Source of the DNA: Tubiluchus corallicola
Taxonomy: Eukaryota > Priapulida > Priapulimorpha > Priapulimorphida > Tubiluchidae
Length of the DNA: 62,000 nt
NCBI GenBank assembly: GCA_030141605.1
Contig: JAQGDQ010000246.1
Location: forward strand, 1 to 62,000
Reading direction: 5' to 3'
The stretch's first letter is position 1. The number at the start of each line of letters is the position of its first letter. Positions 58,401 to 62,000 of the stretch are shown here, one piece after another. A program made the position numbers and the translations under genes. The notes below the pieces were generated by a model. That model searched no databases, had not been told where the DNA came from, and saw nothing but the letters and a program-made list of their open reading frames with translations.

Positions 58401-61162
58401 TCTGCAACATTGTATGTTTGATTTGGGATCAGAAAGGCATAGGCCGTATAGTCAGCTCACTATTAAGGAGTTTCTGGAATGTAAACTTATTGCCAACAAT
58501 TGAAATATGTAAAATTGTATCACAGCGTATAAAAGAAGCATGAATAAACAGCAACTACAAGCACACATCACTACACAGGACTTGTTTAATCTCATTTGTG
58601 CCGTACACTTTAAGGACTGCTGACTTGTCTGAACGAAATGGAGGCTCCTGTTTTTTGTCTCAATGTTATAAAGATGTGTGTTGCTTTGACTGCAGCCTTT
58701 ACATTGTCCACGCCTCCACTCTCTGATGTATTTGCCTTGCTGCATGCAGTCTCTAGTGTAGTTCCTCAGAGCCTCAGTCACAAGAGCAAAAAGTCCTTTT
58801 TCCCATAAACTCAGTTTTTGCATTGAAGCTGACAGTTGATATAAAATTTTGTGCAAATCAGTAATCCACAGATTATGCATGGATATCCTTGGATACCCAT
58901 TATCCAAAGCTGCATTTCATGTAAACATATATCCAACGAATACACACAAAGCACAGTTTGGTTGTACTTTCTGCTGGTATTGAAAGTGGAGGAAAAGAAA
59001 GGATAAATCATTTGTAGTGAGTTAAACTTCTTGTACTACAGAGGCTGTAAGTGGCATCACATATTGTTAATTTCAACTGAATAGTATCTTCCAATTTTTA
59101 AGGTAGCTTTACATGCAAAATGAAACTCACCATGTTCAAACAAACAATCACCGAGTCATTTTATTTACTATGGATACATCTAGTTTGTTGCCTAAGTAGG
59201 GAACACCCACACATGGGTATATCTGTTGGTACATTCATGAACAATGGATACCCGTATATGTGGCAACTCTGTATTCTTCATAAACGAAAAGAAAAAAGTA
59301 GGTTTGTAGGCATTTATCTATGTTGAATGCGTTCTGTTAGTGCGTTAACCCCTTGCTAGCTAATTTATATCAGATTGTTAATTGTTTCACTGCTGCTGAA
59401 TTTGACAGAGACATACATTGGGTACCTGAAATAAGAGTCGTCTGTAATTTTTATAAATGTTAACAAATTAAATAGTAGAGTCACATATAGTAAATTGTAG
59501 CTTATATAAGAAACAAAGACAATTTCATTCAAGAGCATGTTTTCAATTTGCATAAATAATGGAGTCTTTGGACATTTGACATTTTTTGGCCCAAAAATGG
59601 GATTAGGCACCGAAATTCCATGTCTATGATGAATATGGAAAGAACAATGCGTGTTTTCGCAGTTATGAGGCCTTATTGGTCAGGCATCTTAAGTTGTACG
59701 TGAATTGTAATCACTTCACGATAATTTAAATATGCAAACTGCATATTTTCATCCACCTACAATAACAAATGCTGTGAATGTATGTATATTTGTTACTTAA
59801 CATTATTGCATTGTTACATGCACTGACTGTTTTCCTAACATGGCACAAACTTGTACATTTTGGACAGTGAGGTGACTGCGAGTGTTTCTAAAGGGGCTCC
59901 ACACGGCACGATTTTTGGCCAATTTTGTCTGCTCGTCAAGTCAGGTTAAGAATCATCAGACAAGTAATTTCTTGCCAACTGCTGGGTAATATACTATATA
60001 CAGACAGTGCGATTTTTTCACAATTTTTTCAGCAGACAAAATCGGACACAAACACTTGGATTGGTAAATATCTACCTGTCTTCAATAGCAAACATTTTTT
60101 GCTTACATCAACTTACCTCTTTCTTTTGACGACATTTCCAAAATATCCCATCCACGCGCAACAAACAAAATTGGCCAGATATTGTCAGCCGACTTCGTCT
60201 GATCATGTAGATGCTTCATCCAGCAATCACTCAATATGACGAGTTAGCCCAATTTTGTTCTACAGTCTGGATTGGGCTTAATGAACATGTCATTCAGTCA
60301 TCACTTATCACTGTTTCAGATATTAGGGCTTCCAACTGTGTAATCTGACTTAGAGTTTTATTGAAGCTTTCTTGTTGTCGTCACAGCAGTTATTTTCAGC
60401 TGCATTTATCTTCTTATAGCTAAACAATACAAGTGACAGCACTTTGGGCAATACACGTGTGAGTGCAAGTGTTTAATTTATCCTGCTGAGTCGCAGCTCC
60501 ATACTGAACTTTCCAAAATGTCATTCATATCCATCCAAGCATGCAGTTTCATATGCAAGTAATTAATGTGTTATGCATGAAAATATAAATAATGTGATTT
60601 CTCCTCCTCCTTTTTTCCAGTACCAGAAACAGAAAGGCTCCAATGTCAAGCAAAAGTTCTTGCAAACTCTGTGTGTGAAATGCTCATCTGCTAAGTAAGT
60701 GGATCTTTCTTACTTTTCTTATGAGTAAAGTGGTTCTTATGAGACTTAACTTACACTGCTATGTATTTATTACTGAGCTATGGATGTTATCCATGTTTCT
60801 TTGCCAACATAATTATCTAACTGCATCAGACATTTTAAAAACATTAGAAAAGATGTTACTTGATGCACCAAAAATGCACTGTTGATACATACCTTCATTT
60901 CTATTTTCAATTTGTGGCTTAAAGTTGTTTATTATAAGCTTGACTTTTGTACTTCTTAAAAGTATGTCAGTTTTATTTTCCTTCTAAGGGAATGTATACT
61001 TCAACTTTTGTGCATTTTATCTCGAGTAATAGCTCTCTGTGCATTGTAGTTTTGCAATACAGAATAAAATTATAATTCTTTTCAAATTCGTGTAATTCCA
61101 CTTATTTACAGAAAAGCGGCAAATCCTAAAGCCTGCTTAAAACAACAGCAGGCAATTGGAAA
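43410..61162 (+). CDS. PHF10: PHF10/SAYP homologue, PBAF-type SWI/SNF subunit, 14 coding exons seen, incomplete
   Basis: Coding exons: 43410-43730, 44136-44803, 46716-46849, 47181-47338, 47503-47571, 52478-52606, 54731-54840, 55356-55506, 55837-55950, 56475-56583, 57078-57190, 57399-57566, 60621-60694, 61112-61162. All phases agree, giving 789 codons plus two bases, then a good donor (AA|gtaagt), so the gene continues beyond 62000. Residues 1-329 are acidic and disordered. SAY domain about 331-495: [22 protein letters not shown] and [31 protein letters not shown] follows, as in human PHF10. PHD1 begins KCGLC (about 627), and PHD2 is [16 protein letters not shown] (about 695). A third Cys-rich part CGICAWC continues to LCVKC. 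The ATG has a strong context (AAAATGG). A donor at 57190 or 57193 ends exon 11, both in frame. The protein is longer than human PHF10 (about 500 aa) and closer in build to insect SAYP. Confidence 0.93.
46716..47571 (+). CDS. PHF10: PHF10 exons 3-5: SAY domain
   Basis: Exon 3 (46716-46849) encodes [18 protein letters not shown] and [20 protein letters not shown]. Exon 4 (47181-47338) encodes [20 protein letters not shown] and [18 protein letters not shown]. Exon 5 (47503-47571) gives [14 protein letters not shown]. The pattern follows the SAY (supporter of activation of yellow) domain that anchors PHF10/SAYP in PBAF. The donor of exon 2 (GATAT|gtaaga at 44803) had to be used to reach it, because the exon 2 frame otherwise stops four bases later. 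Confidence 0.93.
47572..52477 (+). other. PHF10 intron 5 (4.9 kb)
   Basis: Mostly AT-rich non-coding DNA. A minus-strand frame at 48295-48098 and a GC-richer patch at 51080-51600 with overlapping frames on both strands may be old transposons, but I recognise no family. A hAT-like terminal sequence, AGCGGTTCCCGAACTTTATT, occurs at about 50655 without a matching second end. Confidence 0.45.
54062..54754 (+). repeat. 346-bp tandem duplication containing a PHF10 splice acceptor
   Basis: Two adjacent copies, 54062-54407 and 54408-54754, each start with GCTTTCGTTTTCTCAAATGA and end with TTTCAGCGAATACAATTTCC and TGCTAATAA. They differ at a few bases (for example CATCGATTT/CATCAATTT and TTGGGGTAG/TTGGTGTAG). 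The second copy holds the functional acceptor of PHF10 exon 7 and its first 24 or so bases. The first copy is a decoy. Confidence 0.92.
56475..57566 (+). CDS. PHF10: PHF10 exons 10-12: tandem PHD fingers plus extension
   Basis: Exon 10 (56475-56583) has KCGLC and [10 protein letters not shown]. Exon 11 (57078-57190) has [20 protein letters not shown] and [11 protein letters not shown], completing PHD1. Exon 12 (57399-57566) has [20 protein letters not shown] and [14 protein letters not shown]. This is the DPF-type double PHD of the BAF45 family, a histone H3-tail reader. After the usual PHD2 end the protein carries on with [12 protein letters not shown] and WVHE into exon 13 (60621-60694, [14 protein letters not shown]), so a further zinc-binding unit is likely. 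Confidence 0.92.
57775..58140 (+). repeat. Diverged ~170-bp tandem repeats in PHF10 intron 12
   Basis: Units share the core GAAGT.TTACAAAAT.GT.AAA..CAAG.TGG, then ATCACTCTTTCAGTATTCA and GACAAG.AATTTTGGT, seen near 57842-57952 and 58011-58112. A partial third unit with the AGTAATTTCGGT core lies at about 57779. They are old and non-coding. Confidence 0.6.
58141..59889 (+). other. PHF10 intron 12, middle part
   Basis: Intronic DNA without a recognisable gene. A minus-strand frame at 58907-58452 (151 codons, Cys/Leu-rich) has no family resemblance and no splice context. I treat it as chance. Confidence 0.4.
59890..60290. repeat. Inverted-repeat segment, possible small DNA transposon
   Basis: GGCCAATTTTGTCTG near 59918 faces an inverted counterpart, AACAAAATTGGCCAG, near 60163. 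GACAAAATCGGACAC (60036) and CCCAATTTTGTTCTACAG (60248) echo it. The segment is GC-richer than the intron around it. Ends and target duplication are not clear. Confidence 0.35.
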
Positions 61163-62000
61163 GTAAGTGCTGATTTGGTCTTTGTTGTATGCCATGGTAG
61201 TTTGGGAACTTTAGATTTTTTTAGTTTAACTTGCATCTTGACTGAGTATTATTTTCTATGATTTATCACTCCTGGTAAGAGTTGACAAGGCAGTTATGTA
61301 TTCATCCGAATCTGATTTCTGTCCACATCTCAAAAAATTGTGATAAAGTTCAATAAAATTCCTTAGAAGAGTGGGCCATCCGATAAAGGAAGAGCTGTAG
61401 TGGGCCATGATGATTCGAGAAAAACTACACTGGGTTTTCGTTGTGATTAGTTGAAAAACAGGAGAAAAAGTGTTGACGAAATAAGGTAAAATCATAATGG
61501 TACACTGGACAAGAAAGTGCAAAATTTAAGGCGGGTGTGCATCATAAACAGGATAAATACCAAAGCAGTGGTGAAAAAGTGAGTGATGTGCGCACTCAGA
61601 AGTGATTGGCACCAACTAAGATTGACCTCTTAGCAAAATATCTTTTTTGATTTTTTGTTTTGAGAATTTAATATTTTTGTTTGCATGTACATGTTTCATT
61701 TCAAATAAGGTGATAAGCTTATGGTAGTTCTTAATTTTTAAATATGCACCTTGACATGTATATTCGCACATACAATGGTGAAATGGTCAAACTTTGCACG
61801 TATAGTACATTAACAAGCTAAAAGTACTAAGTAAATGCACCCAACTAACTGTTTGTGTTATTGTTCTTACTATATAATCAGAAAAATACCTGAAACCCCT
61901 TAATATGATTTATAAGTAGATATCAAGATTACAGAACCCATGTTAAAGTTTTTAATTAGAAACTTTTATGATGTTTGGTTGCCATGTTTTTGTTGCTGTT
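61163..62000 (+). other. Start of PHF10 intron 14, to window end
   Basis: Follows the gtaagt donor at 61163. AT-rich, with no further PHF10 exon visible. A minus-strand frame at 61522-61256 could be a transposon shred but is not recognised. Confidence 0.5.

Noticed and set aside
58452-58907. 151-codon minus-strand gene in PHF10 intron 12
   Set aside because: No recognisable domain, codon pattern or splice context. Its length is compatible with chance in this stretch.
1-62000. CRISPR arrays, operons, bacterial-style regulatory sites
   Set aside because: The window is spliced eukaryotic DNA. No regularly spaced short repeats or polycistronic layouts were seen.

Overview
The window is animal nuclear DNA: AT-rich, intron-rich and full of decayed transposons. 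It carries four protein-coding genes whose closest known relatives are metazoan chromatin and ubiquitin-pathway proteins. All introns I could place use GT-AG. The families (ARID4, DCAF5, a NFIL3/PAR-like bZIP, PHF10/SAYP), together with CR1/jockey-like LINE remnants and Helitron-like repeats, fit a non-vertebrate metazoan. A sponge or another early-branching marine animal is my best guess, but the sequence alone does not fix the phylum.

Layout. (1) 1-7947 is a large inverted duplication: arms 1-1833 and 6115-7947 are almost identical, and a 4281-bp centre separates them. The centre holds a CA-rich low-complexity tract, three head-to-tail copies of a ~799-bp Helitron-like element, and the unduplicated 3' part of an ARID4 exon. 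(2) 19290 down to 5260, minus strand: an ARID4-like gene rebuilt as 21 in-phase coding exons (about 1420 codons) with Tudor, RBB1NT, ARID and chromo-barrel domains. Its 3' end is disturbed by the inverted duplication. (3) 19291-19784: a compact bidirectional promoter. (4) 19785-36104, plus strand: a complete DCAF5 homologue in nine coding exons (874 aa). Its introns hold a TIR element, a broken LINE, a tRNA-like SINE head and a fourth Helitron-like copy. (5) 37613-36912, minus strand: a one-coding-exon bZIP factor, tail-to-tail with DCAF5. (6) 37.6-43.4 kb: transposon-littered intergenic DNA. (7) 43410 to beyond the window end, plus strand: a PHF10/SAYP homologue with a SAY domain, tandem PHD fingers and a further Cys-rich module. 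Fourteen in-phase coding exons are visible and the gene continues past the window.

Functional theme. Three of the four genes act on chromatin. ARID4 proteins are subunits of SIN3-HDAC corepressors, PHF10/SAYP is a subunit of PBAF-type SWI/SNF, and DCAF5 is a CRL4 substrate receptor reported to act on SWI/SNF complexes. The bZIP is a sequence-specific transcription factor. The most unusual structures are the near-perfect inverted duplication that interrupts the ARID4 3' end, the tandem Helitron-like array inside it, and a 346-bp tandem duplication that copies a PHF10 splice acceptor. I found no wholly new gene system.
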